A stretch of DNA of 15,130 nt. It comes from CAZCZY01 sp964503525. GTDB taxonomy: Bacteria > Patescibacteriota > JAUYIX01. A program made the position numbers and the translations under genes. How positions within the stretch are numbered: position 1 is the first letter of the stretch; every line of letters starts with the position of its first letter. Location: positions 1 to 15,130 of the forward strand of contig CAZCZY010000045.1 in NCBI GenBank assembly GCA_964503525.1, read 5' to 3'. This document shows positions 1 to 7,029 of the stretch, piece after piece. The notes below the pieces were generated by a model, which saw only the letters and a list, made by a program, of their open reading frames with translations, was not told the DNA's origin and did not search any database.

Positions 1-257
1 TCAAACAAATGGGCGCGCGCATCATTATGGCAGATCCACACCGCGTCATAATCAACGGCCCAACCAAGCTGCGCGGTCGCAAAATTATTTCACCAGATAT
101 TCGCGCCGGGATTGCTTTACTGATTGCTGGGTTAATCGCCCAGGGCACAACCACTATTGGCAATATCTATCAAATTGATCGAGGTTACGAAAAAATTGAT
201 AAACGACTCCGGGCTCTTGGTGCCGATATTCAGCGGGTCGAGACAGACTTTTTCTAA
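1..257 (+). CDS. murA: MurA, UDP-N-acetylglucosamine 1-carboxyvinyltransferase (3' end only)
   Basis: The reading frame is open from base 3, so the gene enters from outside the window and about 85 C-terminal codons are seen. MurA transfers enolpyruvate from PEP to UDP-GlcNAc in the cytoplasm, the first committed step of peptidoglycan synthesis. Visible family signatures are the MGARI strand, SPDIRAG, the AGLIAQGTT turn and the IDRGYEKI...LRALGA ending. By alignment from memory, the Asp and Arg of PDIR and the Arg of IDRGY correspond to E. coli Asp369, Arg371 and Arg397, which line the active site. The catalytic Cys loop lies upstream and cannot be checked. The stop TAA at 255-257 is followed by an in-frame TAA at 273-275. 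An mreB-family gene follows 56 bp downstream, recalling the murA-to-mbl neighbourhood of Firmicutes. Confidence 0.93.
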   Translation, partial: KQMGARIIMADPHRVIINGPTKLRGRKIISPDIRAGIALLIAGLIAQGTTTIGNIYQIDRGYEKIDKRLRALGADIQRVETDFF

Positions 258-300
258 GCTGCCAAATCAGCGTAATCAGTCTTATCTGCCTAATCTGCTA
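256..300. repeat. Five imperfect 9-bp tandem repeats in the murA-mreB gap
   Basis: Consecutive 9-mers read AAGCTGCCA, AATCAGCGT, AATCAGTCT, TATCTGCCT and AATCTGCTA, with a rough consensus of AATCTGCCT. The ATC(A/T)G core recurs exactly every 9 bp at 266, 275, 284 and 293. The array starts inside the murA stop codon and ends 13 bp before the mreB ATG, so it fills most of the gap. It could be a protein-binding array or a slippage product. No convincing sigma-70 promoter is visible within it. Confidence 0.7.
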
Positions 301-313
301 GAGTAGATTTTCT

Positions 314-1324
314 ATGTTTACAAAGAAAGTAGGTATCGATCTAGGTACCGCCAATACACTCGTATACGTGCCTAAAAAGGGCATTGTGATCAATGAGCCG
401 TCTGTTGTGGCCGTTTCGGTGGATGATAACCGTATTTTGGCGGTGGGTGCGGAGGCCAAGGAAATGATTGGACGAACCCCAGATACAATCATCGCGAGCC
501 GCCCGCTCAAGGACGGGGTTATTGCTGACTACCGGATAACCGAGGCGATGTTACGATATTTAATTGAGAAGGCCACCGGCGGCGTGCGTTTTTTTAGACC
601 AGAAGTCATGGTCTCGGTACCGGCCGGGATTACTTCGACCGAGCGACGCGCGGTTGTTGATGCCACGGTTTCTGCCGGTGCCAAGGCGGCCTACATTATT
701 AAAGAGCCAGTGGCCGCGGCGATAGGTGCCGGGATTCCAATTGGGGAATCGAGCGGTAATATGATTATCGACATAGGCGGCGGCACGTCGGAAATTGCCG
801 TGATATCTCTCGGAGGAATTGTTGCGGTTAACAGTGTGCGCGTAGGCGGCAACAAATTTGACCAAGCCATCATGGAGTATATCCGCAAAAAACATGGACT
901 TGCGATTGGGGATCGTACGGCCGAGCGGGTAAAGATCCAGATTGCATCGGCGCTTCCACTCGAACCCAACGAGGGAATGGAAATTCGTGGGCGCGACATG
1001 GTGTCGGGCTTACCAAAAACAATTACAATTACTTCCAACGAGGTGACCGAGGCTTTACAGGAAGAACTTCGTGAAATCATCAAAGCCGTTAAGGCAGTGT
1101 TACAGGTGACTCCACCAGAATTATCCGCCGATATCATTGATAAGGGGATGGTGCTCTCGGGGGGTGGGGGATTGCTGCGCAATATTGATCAGCTCCTCGC
1201 CAAGGCGACCGGCGTAAATTGTTATGTTGCAGAAGATCCGCTGCTTTGTGTGGCTAAGGGTACGGGCATGGCACTAGAAAATCTGGATGCATATAAGCGC
1301 AGTATTTTGTCTACGCGCAAGTAG
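314..1324 (+). CDS. mreB: MreB-family actin-like protein, Mbl-like (first copy)
   Basis: This 336-residue bacterial actin polymerises on the inner membrane face and directs lateral-wall synthesis. The nucleotide-site motifs are present: phosphate-1 DLGTANT at residues 9-15, the EPVAAAIG helix at 131-138, phosphate-2 DIGGGTSE at 153-160, and adenosine motif SGGGGLLRN at 282-290. Length is normal for the family. The N-terminus is short (MFTKKVGIDLG), in the same register as Bacillus Mbl, and the stretch RGRDMVSGLPKTITI with PPELSADIIDKG also looks more Mbl-like than MreB-like. Lys130 sits just before the presumed catalytic Glu131, where MreB usually has Glu or Asp. The ATG at 314 is the only sensible start, with no Shine-Dalgarno. 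A second MreB is encoded about 7 kb downstream next to mreC. Confidence 0.95.
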   Translation: MFTKKVGIDLGTANTLVYVPKKGIVINEPSVVAVSVDDNRILAVGAEAKEMIGRTPDTIIASRPLKDGVIADYRITEAMLRYLIEKATGGVRFFRPEVMVSVPAGITSTERRAVVDATVSAGAKAAYIIKEPVAAAIGAGIPIGESSGNMIIDIGGGTSEIAVISLGGIVAVNSVRVGGNKFDQAIMEYIRKKHGLAIGDRTAERVKIQIASALPLEPNEGMEIRGRDMVSGLPKTITITSNEVTEALQEELREIIKAVKAVLQVTPPELSADIIDKGMVLSGGGGLLRNIDQLLAKATGVNCYVAEDPLLCVAKGTGMALENLDAYKRSILSTRK

Positions 1325-1334
1325 TGCTTAAGCA
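1325..1334. repeat. 10-bp perfect palindrome after mreB
   Basis: TGCTTAAGCA begins on the base after the first mreB's stop codon and is perfectly self-complementary. The 43-bp gap to the next gene shows no T-tract, so this is not an intrinsic terminator. It could be a small operator or a chance AT-centred palindrome. Confidence 0.35.
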
Positions 1335-1367
1335 ACATAGTTTCTCGCGTAATAAGTTTGCTCCGCA

Positions 1368-1946
1368 ATGACACAATACCTTGCACCATATTTGGGATTA
1401 TTTGGTGCACTATTGTTTGTGGCCGCGATGTCGTTTTTATTGCTGACCGTCGCCATTACCTATTTACGAACAGGAGTGCCGACACTCGCGTCGGCGCGCG
1501 CCGCCCAAAAAGCGGTGGCGGTGTATCTTAAGCGAGACGGCGCGCGCCGGATTTACGAACTAGGCTCTGGTAAGGGGGACTTTGCCCTGCGGTTGGCCAC
1601 GGAAATTCCAGATGCACATGTTTTTGGGCTGGAGCTATCGTTTTTTCCATACGTCTACTCACAATTGTGGCGGTTGATTCATCCTGCACGCGACCGCGTG
1701 CGATTTAGGCTGGTGAATTTTCATCGCGTCGACTTACGACAGGCCGACGCTGTCGCTTTCTATCTCATGCCGGGTCCCAACAAGAAACTTCAACCAAAAC
1801 TCGTACGTGAGCTGCGGAAAGGCGCCATCGTCGCGACGGTTTCCTTCTCGATGCCAGGTTGGAAGCCCGAGGCAAAATTGATCGCCGAGAATTTCAGTAA
1901 GACACGTTCGTATATTTATCGCATGCCACCAACATTGGTACACTAA
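1368..1946 (+). CDS. Membrane-anchored class I SAM-dependent methyltransferase
   Basis: This 192-residue protein has one strongly hydrophobic N-terminal segment (about residues 9-32) followed by a compact Rossmann methyltransferase domain. Motif I is ELGSGKGDFA (64-73), the acidic end of strand beta-2 is Glu89 in GLEL, and a motif IV-like strand reads AVAFYLMPGP (128-137). After it come LQPKLVRELRKGAIV and SFSMPGWKP. This order resembles the FAM173/ATPSCKMT lysine methyltransferase family, which also has an N-terminal membrane segment, a GSGDGR-type motif I and a late (F/P)xWxP element. That similarity is judged by eye. The substrate is unknown, and a membrane or membrane-associated protein is plausible. 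The start ATG at 1368 lacks a Shine-Dalgarno. The stop lies 4 bp before holB. Confidence 0.8.
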   Translation: MTQYLAPYLGLFGALLFVAAMSFLLLTVAITYLRTGVPTLASARAAQKAVAVYLKRDGARRIYELGSGKGDFALRLATEIPDAHVFGLELSFFPYVYSQLWRLIHPARDRVRFRLVNFHRVDLRQADAVAFYLMPGPNKKLQPKLVRELRKGAIVATVSFSMPGWKPEAKLIAENFSKTRSYIYRMPPTLVH

Positions 1947-1950
1947 TGCC

Positions 1951-2826
1951 ATGCAATCGCTCCGCGAGAGATCACATCCATTCCATATCGGCAATTCCCA
2001 AGCGCGCGAACTCCTTTTTGGCTGTATCGCGGCCGGGAGCCCGCATGCGTTTTTGTTGACTGGTCCGACGGGCCTTGGCAAAGCGACGCTCGCTGCCGCA
2101 GCCGTTCGCCAGGCCCTTGGTCGGGTACCTCGAAGCGTCGATCTAGATGTCAAAATATTTTCCGGTATCGAAAAAATTGGGATTGACGATGTTCGGGCCA
2201 TCAGCCATCACGTATCTCGGCGCCCCATTGCCGCCCCCCGCAGCGTCGTTGTAATAGAAGATGCCAATCGCATGACACCTGAAGCAGCCAACGCGCTGCT
2301 AGTTACGCTGGAGTCGCCACCCGGCTATGCGCTCCTACTTTTGACTGCGCCAAGCGCCGAGCATGTGTTGCCGACGATTCGTTCCCGCTGCGTTCCAATC
2401 GCGCTACATCTTGTTTCAGAAAAAACAATCTATGAGGGTCTGTTGCAATTTGTCACTGAGAATAAAACTGAGAATAAACTCATCACAGAAAAACAAAAAC
2501 TCAGCCTGGACAAACAAAAACTCGCCGACCTTGCAAAATATGCAATGGGGCGGCCGGGTCGGGCACTATCACGTCTTGTGGCGCCAGAGACAAAAACTTC
2601 AATAGCGGACTCAACGGCAGTCTGGGTAAAAAGCGATTTGATTGCCCGCCTCAAACTAGCTGGCACGTTGAGCGCAAATCCACAAACCGCGCGCGATTTT
2701 TTGGGCGAACTTATGTTGACCGCACCGGCATCCTTGCGTCCCGGACTGGCAATTGCCGAGCGCCGATTGCGCCGCAACGTATCGTCACGTGCAGTTCTCG
2801 AGGCTTTTGCTATGCTAGAGCCATGA
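1951..2826 (+). CDS. holB: DNA polymerase III delta'-type clamp-loader subunit
   Basis: A 291-residue AAA+ protein of the clamp-loader family, which loads the sliding clamp at primed DNA. Visible elements are P-loop GPTGLGKAT (38-46), Walker B-like VVVIEDANRMTPEAANALL (99-117), a sensor-1 strand LLLLTAP, the SRC arginine-finger motif (145-147) and a sensor-2-like GRPGRAL (200-206). Ala45 replaces the Ser/Thr that normally follows the P-loop Lys, and there are no zinc-ligand cysteines between Walker A and B. Both fit a stator-like delta' rather than the ATP-burning DnaX, though the absence of the zinc module differs from E. coli. A Lys-rich linker (about 168-192) contains two short in-frame DNA duplications. 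The stop overlaps the next ATG as ATGA. TACACT lies 6 nt before this ATG. Confidence 0.85.
   Translation: MQSLRERSHPFHIGNSQARELLFGCIAAGSPHAFLLTGPTGLGKATLAAAAVRQALGRVPRSVDLDVKIFSGIEKIGIDDVRAISHHVSRRPIAAPRSVVVIEDANRMTPEAANALLVTLESPPGYALLLLTAPSAEHVLPTIRSRCVPIALHLVSEKTIYEGLLQFVTENKTENKLITEKQKLSLDKQKLADLAKYAMGRPGRALSRLVAPETKTSIADSTAVWVKSDLIARLKLAGTLSANPQTARDFLGELMLTAPASLRPGLAIAERRLRRNVSSRAVLEAFAMLEP
2455..2523 (+). repeat. Two 12-bp in-frame microduplications in the holB linker
   Basis: ACTGAGAATAAA occurs in exact tandem at 2455-2466 and 2467-2478. AAACAAAAACTC occurs at 2491-2502 and 2512-2523. Each period (12 and 21 bp) is a multiple of three, so the protein carries a doubled TENK and a KQKL...KQKL pattern. 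The stretch is clearly more A-rich than the flanking coding sequence. Confidence 0.8.
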
Positions 2827-3869
2827 AAATAAAAATTGCAGTTCTTGCCATCCCGCTCATCAGTCTAACGCTGGCTGGCTGCGCGAGCCGCGCCAATGCC
2901 GGAATATTTCGTTCGACCGATGGTGGCGAGACATACATTGCGAGCTCCAAACTCGATGCAGAAAGTAGTTTGGCTCGTCGACAAATTGTGAGCTTGGCTA
3001 GTCACCCCGCAAGACCGCAATCGGTTTTTGCAGGCGTAGTCGATGGAGGCGTGGTGCTGAGTTCGGATGGCGGGCAGACCTGGAATTCGACGTCGTTGCA
3101 ACAAGGAACTACGCGTGACATCGCCATTCATCCGCAAAATGTAAGCACGGCGTACTTTGCTTATAGACAACAAATTATCCGAACAACTGACGACGGACTA
3201 ACATTTCAGACGCTCTACGCAGACCCGGCAATTGTCACCACGGTCACCTTAGATCCAGCGTCGCCACCAAATATTTGGGCAGGTACGAGCAACGGTCAAC
3301 TATTGCACTCGGCCAATGAAGGTTTGTCGTGGAGCGTAGCGGCAAGTTTTGACAGCGCAATCAATGACGTTATTATTTCTCCACTTGGGTCCGCAATATT
3401 GGTCGGTACAGACGAAGAAGGTCTCGCTATTTCAGCTGATCGTGGGGTTACGTTTACTGACCGCACGCCAACAAGAGCATCACTTCCCGCGCTCAAGGCT
3501 GACATTTCACAAGTCATTGCACTTGCCCAGTCCAGTCAGACTGCCAGTCATATTTGGGCAGCCACGGATCAGGGCCTCATTCGCAGTGCTGATCTTGGGC
3601 TTACCTGGCAACTGGTGAGTAATCCGCTAAGCGACTCTGGTGAACTTTTGAGCCAACTCTTTGTCTCCGATGAGAGCAACATCGACATCTTAATTGCGGC
3701 TAACAACACCGTCGCCAAAAGTCGTGACGGTGGAGCATCCTGGATTTCTCGGAATTTACCAACTGAGCGAGTTGTCGGTGCGGTTACGTTTGTTGATCTC
3801 AAGACTATCGTTACTGGAGTTAGCGGCGAGGGTGAGAGCGTTATCAATAGCGTTCTGTCGCCAAATTAG
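2823..3869 (+). CDS. Lipoprotein with a seven-Asp-box beta-propeller (Ycf48/sortilin-like)
   Basis: This 348-residue exported lipoprotein has a basic N-terminus, a hydrophobic stretch and lipobox LAGC with the lipidated Cys at residue 20. Seven Asp-box (BNR) motifs of the form S-x-D-x-G-x-(T/S)-(W/F/Y) lie at about 31-38, 80-87, 121-128, 163-170, 204-211, 255-262 and 300-307. This matches one motif per blade of a seven-bladed propeller, as in Ycf48/HCF136-like assembly factors and sialidase or sortilin folds. No enzymatic residues are evident, so a binding or scaffolding role outside the membrane is more likely than hydrolysis, but the ligand is unknown. The ATG overlaps the holB stop by 4 bp, suggesting translational coupling, and TATGCT lies 6 nt upstream of the ATG. 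Confidence 0.85.
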   Translation: MKIKIAVLAIPLISLTLAGCASRANAGIFRSTDGGETYIASSKLDAESSLARRQIVSLASHPARPQSVFAGVVDGGVVLSSDGGQTWNSTSLQQGTTRDIAIHPQNVSTAYFAYRQQIIRTTDDGLTFQTLYADPAIVTTVTLDPASPPNIWAGTSNGQLLHSANEGLSWSVAASFDSAINDVIISPLGSAILVGTDEEGLAISADRGVTFTDRTPTRASLPALKADISQVIALAQSSQTASHIWAATDQGLIRSADLGLTWQLVSNPLSDSGELLSQLFVSDESNIDILIAANNTVAKSRDGGASWISRNLPTERVVGAVTFVDLKTIVTGVSGEGESVINSVLSPN

Positions 3870-3898
3870 CTTATTATCCGAGCGAGTTGATAATTGGT

Positions 3899-3922
3899 GG
3901 CAAACCAGGCATTCTGGTTGCC
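3899..3922 (+). promoter_or_regulatory. Hairpin abutting the frr start codon
   Basis: GGCAAACCAG (3899-3908) pairs with CTGGTTGCC (3914-3922), giving nine base pairs with one bulged A and a 5-nt GCATT loop. The structure ends on the base before the frr ATG at 3923. No Shine-Dalgarno is visible. In mRNA it would sit in the ribosome footprint, so it could restrain or regulate initiation. A TTGATA at 3887-3892 raises the alternative that this segment is promoter DNA. Confidence 0.55.
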
Positions 3923-4471
3923 ATGACCAAACCAGAAGCGGAAACAAAGATGCAGGCCGGGCTTGCACACTTTAAAGATGAACTGCGAGCGGTTCGTACC
4001 GGAAGAGCACAGCCATCGCTCGTTGAAGATCTCAGCGTTGAGGCCTATGGCAGCATGCAGCCCCTCAAGGCGATTGCATCCATCTCGATACCCGAGCCTC
4101 GCTTGATCCAGATACAGCCCTGGGATAAAAGTTTAACCAAGGCGATAGAAAAAGCAGTGCAGCAATCTGACTTGGGTCTCAATCCGACGGCAACCGGCGA
4201 GGTGATTAGATTGACGCTGCCCGAGCTCACGGCCGAACGTCGCGAGGAGTTAACAAAGCTAGTCGGCGCCAAGGCCGAAGAAGCACGAATTGCGCTACGA
4301 AATATTCGTGAAGAATTTCTAAAGTCGGTCAAGCAAGAAGTGACCGACGGTGCCAAATCTGAAGATGACCTGGAGCGCGCAAAAAAAGAGGCCCAGCAAT
4401 TGATGGACAATTATAACGCAGAAATCGCGACGGTCGTTGAGGCCAAAAGCGAACAAATAACAACGATCTGA
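3923..4471 (+). CDS. frr: Ribosome recycling factor
   Basis: RRF works with EF-G to split post-termination ribosomes in the cytoplasm. The 182-residue product matches the usual length of about 185. The family pattern is clear: AVRTGRAQPSLVEDLSVEAYGS near residues 23-44, then PLKAIASISIPEPR, the SDLGLNPTATGEVIRLTLPELTAERR block, and AEEARIALRNIRE leading into the C-terminal helix. A longer frame from a TTG at 3887 exists, but the 12 added residues (MIIGGKPG...) have no counterpart in the family and cross a hairpin, so ATG 3923 is preferred. The TGA stop shares its last base with the rseP ATG, so frr and rseP are probably translationally coupled. Confidence 0.95.
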   Translation: MTKPEAETKMQAGLAHFKDELRAVRTGRAQPSLVEDLSVEAYGSMQPLKAIASISIPEPRLIQIQPWDKSLTKAIEKAVQQSDLGLNPTATGEVIRLTLPELTAERREELTKLVGAKAEEARIALRNIREEFLKSVKQEVTDGAKSEDDLERAKKEAQQLMDNYNAEIATVVEAKSEQITTI

Positions 4472-5580
4472 TGATACTGACGATTCTGGTATTTGTTCTC
4501 GTTCTTGGCGCGCTGATTTTTGTACACGAATTTGGACATTTTATTACCGCAAAACGTGCGGGGTTGACGGTGGAAGAATTCGGATTTGGATTTCCACCAC
4601 GATTGTTTGGGGTTAAACGGGGTGGGACGATTTATTCGATCAACTGGATCCCATTTGGTGGGTTTGTAAAAATTTTGGGCGAAGGGGGAGAGGATTCTGA
4701 CAAAAAAGAAAGTTTTGCCTCGCGACCTATAGGTGTGCGCGCGATTGTGATCGCGGCAGGTGTGATCATGAATTTTATTTTGGCCTTTGTATTGCTGTGG
4801 ATTGTAAACATGGCGGGTACAACCACGGCCATTGACGAAGAGACAACTTTGCCGCCGTCTGCGCGCGTGAGCGAGCCTTCGGTCAGTGTCACGCAAGTGG
4901 TTGCTGACAGCCCGGCAGAGCAAGCTGGAATCCGACCGGGGGATCGCATCGCATTGGTCGATGGGCAAGTTATCACTGAAGAAGCTCAAGTGGTCGACAT
5001 TATTTCGGCGCGCGGCGGACAAAAAACACCCTTTGAACTTACGCGTGGAAAAACAACCCTGTCTATTACGGCAACGCCGCGCGCTGATCCACCTGAGGGT
5101 CAGGGACCACTGGGCGTCGGTCTCGTAAAAACCGCAACCGTTAGTTTTCCCTGGTATTCGGCCTTTTGGCAGGCCGGCAGGCAAACAGTTTATATTACGG
5201 GACAAATCTTTGTCGTATTTGGCGCAGTAATCAAGCAGTTGCTTACCCAGGGAAGTGTTGCCGCCGATGTGGCTGGGCCGATAGGTATCGCGGTGGTCAC
5301 GGGTCAAGTTTTGGATCTAGGGCTCGTACCGTTGTTGCAATTTGCCGCCCTACTTTCGATAAATCTTGGCATTATCAATGCGTTGCCATTTCCGGCACTG
5401 GACGGTGGACGCTTACTATTTTTGGGGATTGAAAAAGTTCGTCGCAAAAAAATTAGTCGCAAAGTCGAAAATGTGGTCCACACGGTTGGCTTTGGGTTGC
5501 TCTTGGTCTTGATTGTGGCAATTACTGCGCGTGACTTTATTCGGTTTGATGTGATTGATCGTATTCAGAATTTATTTTAG
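4471..5580 (+). CDS. rseP: RseP-type intramembrane zinc metalloprotease (M50, site-2 protease)
   Basis: This 369-residue polytopic membrane protease cleaves transmembrane substrates, classically anti-sigma factors or leftover signal peptides. The zinc motif HEFGH is at residues 19-23 in the first membrane helix. The membrane-associated FGFGFPPRLFG and PFGGFVKI segments follow, with a second helix around 90-115. There is a single PDZ domain (about 137-205, with SPAEQAGIRPGDRI) and the second active-site motif NALPFPALDGG (303-313), whose Asp311 is the third zinc ligand. A final helix lies near 338-353. The family form of the last motif is usually NLLPxPxLDGG, so NALPFPALDGG is a mild variant. 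The order frr-rseP-proS with 1-bp and 4-bp spacing points to an operon. Which substrate it cuts here cannot be told. Confidence 0.95.
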   Translation: MILTILVFVLVLGALIFVHEFGHFITAKRAGLTVEEFGFGFPPRLFGVKRGGTIYSINWIPFGGFVKILGEGGEDSDKKESFASRPIGVRAIVIAAGVIMNFILAFVLLWIVNMAGTTTAIDEETTLPPSARVSEPSVSVTQVVADSPAEQAGIRPGDRIALVDGQVITEEAQVVDIISARGGQKTPFELTRGKTTLSITATPRADPPEGQGPLGVGLVKTATVSFPWYSAFWQAGRQTVYITGQIFVVFGAVIKQLLTQGSVAADVAGPIGIAVVTGQVLDLGLVPLLQFAALLSINLGIINALPFPALDGGRLLFLGIEKVRRKKISRKVENVVHTVGFGLLLVLIVAITARDFIRFDVIDRIQNLF

Positions 5581-5584
5581 TCCC

Positions 5585-7027
5585 ATGCCCGAACAAATTG
5601 CTTCTCTAAAAAAAGACGTTAACGCTTGGTACAACGACGTAATTCTCAAAGCCGAACTTGCGGATTACGCGACCGTGCGGGGAATGATGATCATCCGACC
5701 GTACGGCTTTGATATTTGGCGGCGCGTACAAGAGGTTTTAGGTGGGGCGATTCGAGAGTCAGGTACAAAGGACGCGTATTTTCCGCTTTTTATTCCAGAA
5801 AGTTTCTTAAAGCGCGAGGCCAAACACGTAGAAGGGTTTGCACCGGAGATTGCCTGGGTGACTGAGGGTGGTGGTAAAAAGCTACCGGAGCGACTAGCAG
5901 TGCGACCAACGTCGGAGACAATTATGTACGACACGTTCTCGCGATGGATACATTCACATCGAGACTTGCCACTCAAGATAAATCAGTGGGCAAATGTCGT
6001 GCGCTGGGAAAAACGTACTAAGTTATTTTTGCGGACAACCGAGTTTTTGTGGCAAGAGGGACATACGGTACACGCTTCGCTTGAAGAAGCTGATGCCGAG
6101 ACAATGCGCGCGCTGCAAATGTATGAATCTTTTTGTCGCGACTGGCTCGCGATGCCAGTGATCACTGGCCGAAAAACCGAATCAGAAAAATTTGCCGGAG
6201 CGTTATACACCACTGCGATTGAAGCGTTGCTGCTGGATGGAAAGGGTTTACAGGCAGGTACGTCGCACAACCTCGGGCAAAATTTTGCTAAGGTTTTTAA
6301 AATTCAGTATGCAGATGAGACGGGTGCACTACAGAGTCCCTGGCAGACGAGCTGGGGCATGAGTTCGCGCATTATCGGTGGTTTGATTTTAACCCATGGC
6401 GACGAACGCGGCCTAGTGTTACCGCCCAAGATAGCGCCTATTCAAGTGGTTATTGTGCCGATCTATAAAACTCCTGAAGAAAAAAATGCCGTGACGGCCG
6501 AGTGCGATGCGCTGTACAAAAAACTTACGGCCGCCGGAGTGCGAGTCGAGTTTGATCAACGCGATGGCGTGAGTCCCGGATTTAAATACAACCATTGGGA
6601 ACTTCGTGGCGTGCCGGTACGGGTTGAAATCGGACCACGTGATCTTGCAGAGAAAAAAGTGATGCTTGTGTCGAGGTTAGTAGAGGGTAAAGCGGGCAAA
6701 AAAGCTGTTGATGCCGGATCCGCGCCTGAGTCAATCCAGGATTTACTCGTACAAATACAGACGCAATTGTTAGAACGTGCAACAAAATATCGCGACGAAC
6801 ACACATCGACCGTTGAGTCGTACGACGAATTTAAAAAAGTGATCGAAGAAAAGAAGGGCTTTGTTCGTGCCGGGTGGTGTGGAGATGCTGAGTGCGAGGC
6901 GACGATCAAGACAGAAACCAAAGCGACTATTCGCGTTCTACCGTTTGACCAAAAAAATATACCGGACAAGTGTTTACGAGAAGATAAGCCCGCCAAGCAC
7001 GTCGCGATTTTTGCGCGGGCGCACTAG
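5585..7027 (+). CDS. proS: Prolyl-tRNA synthetase, archaeal/eukaryote-like type
   Basis: The 480-residue enzyme charges tRNA-Pro. It is the short, insertion-less ProRS type, recognised by LKAELADYATVRGMMIIRPYG, motif 2 RTTEFLWQEGHTVHA (150-164), SHNLGQNFAKVF, motif 3-region WGMSSRIIGGLILTHGDERG, an anticodon-binding domain (about 285-390) and a C-terminal zinc-type domain. Residues Cys432, Cys437 and Cys463 match three ligands of the Thermus zinc site in spacing, but the fourth position is Glu466. The protein ends ARAH, where this family normally ends in Tyr. ATG 5585 is preferred over an upstream in-frame TTG at 5555, because the family starts just before the LKKDVNAWYNDVI helix. The gene follows rseP by 4 bp. 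Confidence 0.95.
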   Translation: MPEQIASLKKDVNAWYNDVILKAELADYATVRGMMIIRPYGFDIWRRVQEVLGGAIRESGTKDAYFPLFIPESFLKREAKHVEGFAPEIAWVTEGGGKKLPERLAVRPTSETIMYDTFSRWIHSHRDLPLKINQWANVVRWEKRTKLFLRTTEFLWQEGHTVHASLEEADAETMRALQMYESFCRDWLAMPVITGRKTESEKFAGALYTTAIEALLLDGKGLQAGTSHNLGQNFAKVFKIQYADETGALQSPWQTSWGMSSRIIGGLILTHGDERGLVLPPKIAPIQVVIVPIYKTPEEKNAVTAECDALYKKLTAAGVRVEFDQRDGVSPGFKYNHWELRGVPVRVEIGPRDLAEKKVMLVSRLVEGKAGKKAVDAGSAPESIQDLLVQIQTQLLERATKYRDEHTSTVESYDEFKKVIEEKKGFVRAGWCGDAECEATIKTETKATIRVLPFDQKNIPDKCLREDKPAKHVAIFARAH

Positions 7028-7029
7028 CC

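Noticed and set aside
1325..1334. TGCTTAAGCA as a terminator for the first mreB.
   Set aside because: It is a loopless 10-bp palindrome without a T-tract, so it cannot act as an intrinsic terminator.
3887..3922. A TTG start extending frr by 12 residues.
   Set aside because: The added residues have no counterpart in RRF, and the segment is better explained as a hairpin or promoter before ATG 3923.
4411..5307. A 298-codon open frame on the - strand opposite frr and rseP.
   Set aside because: It lies wholly opposite well-supported genes, has no recognisable domain, and has the Arg/Cys/His-rich composition typical of an antisense shadow.
5555..5584. A TTG start extending proS by 10 residues into rseP.
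   Set aside because: It overlaps the rseP coding end, and the extension does not resemble the ProRS N-terminus; ATG 5585 fits the family.
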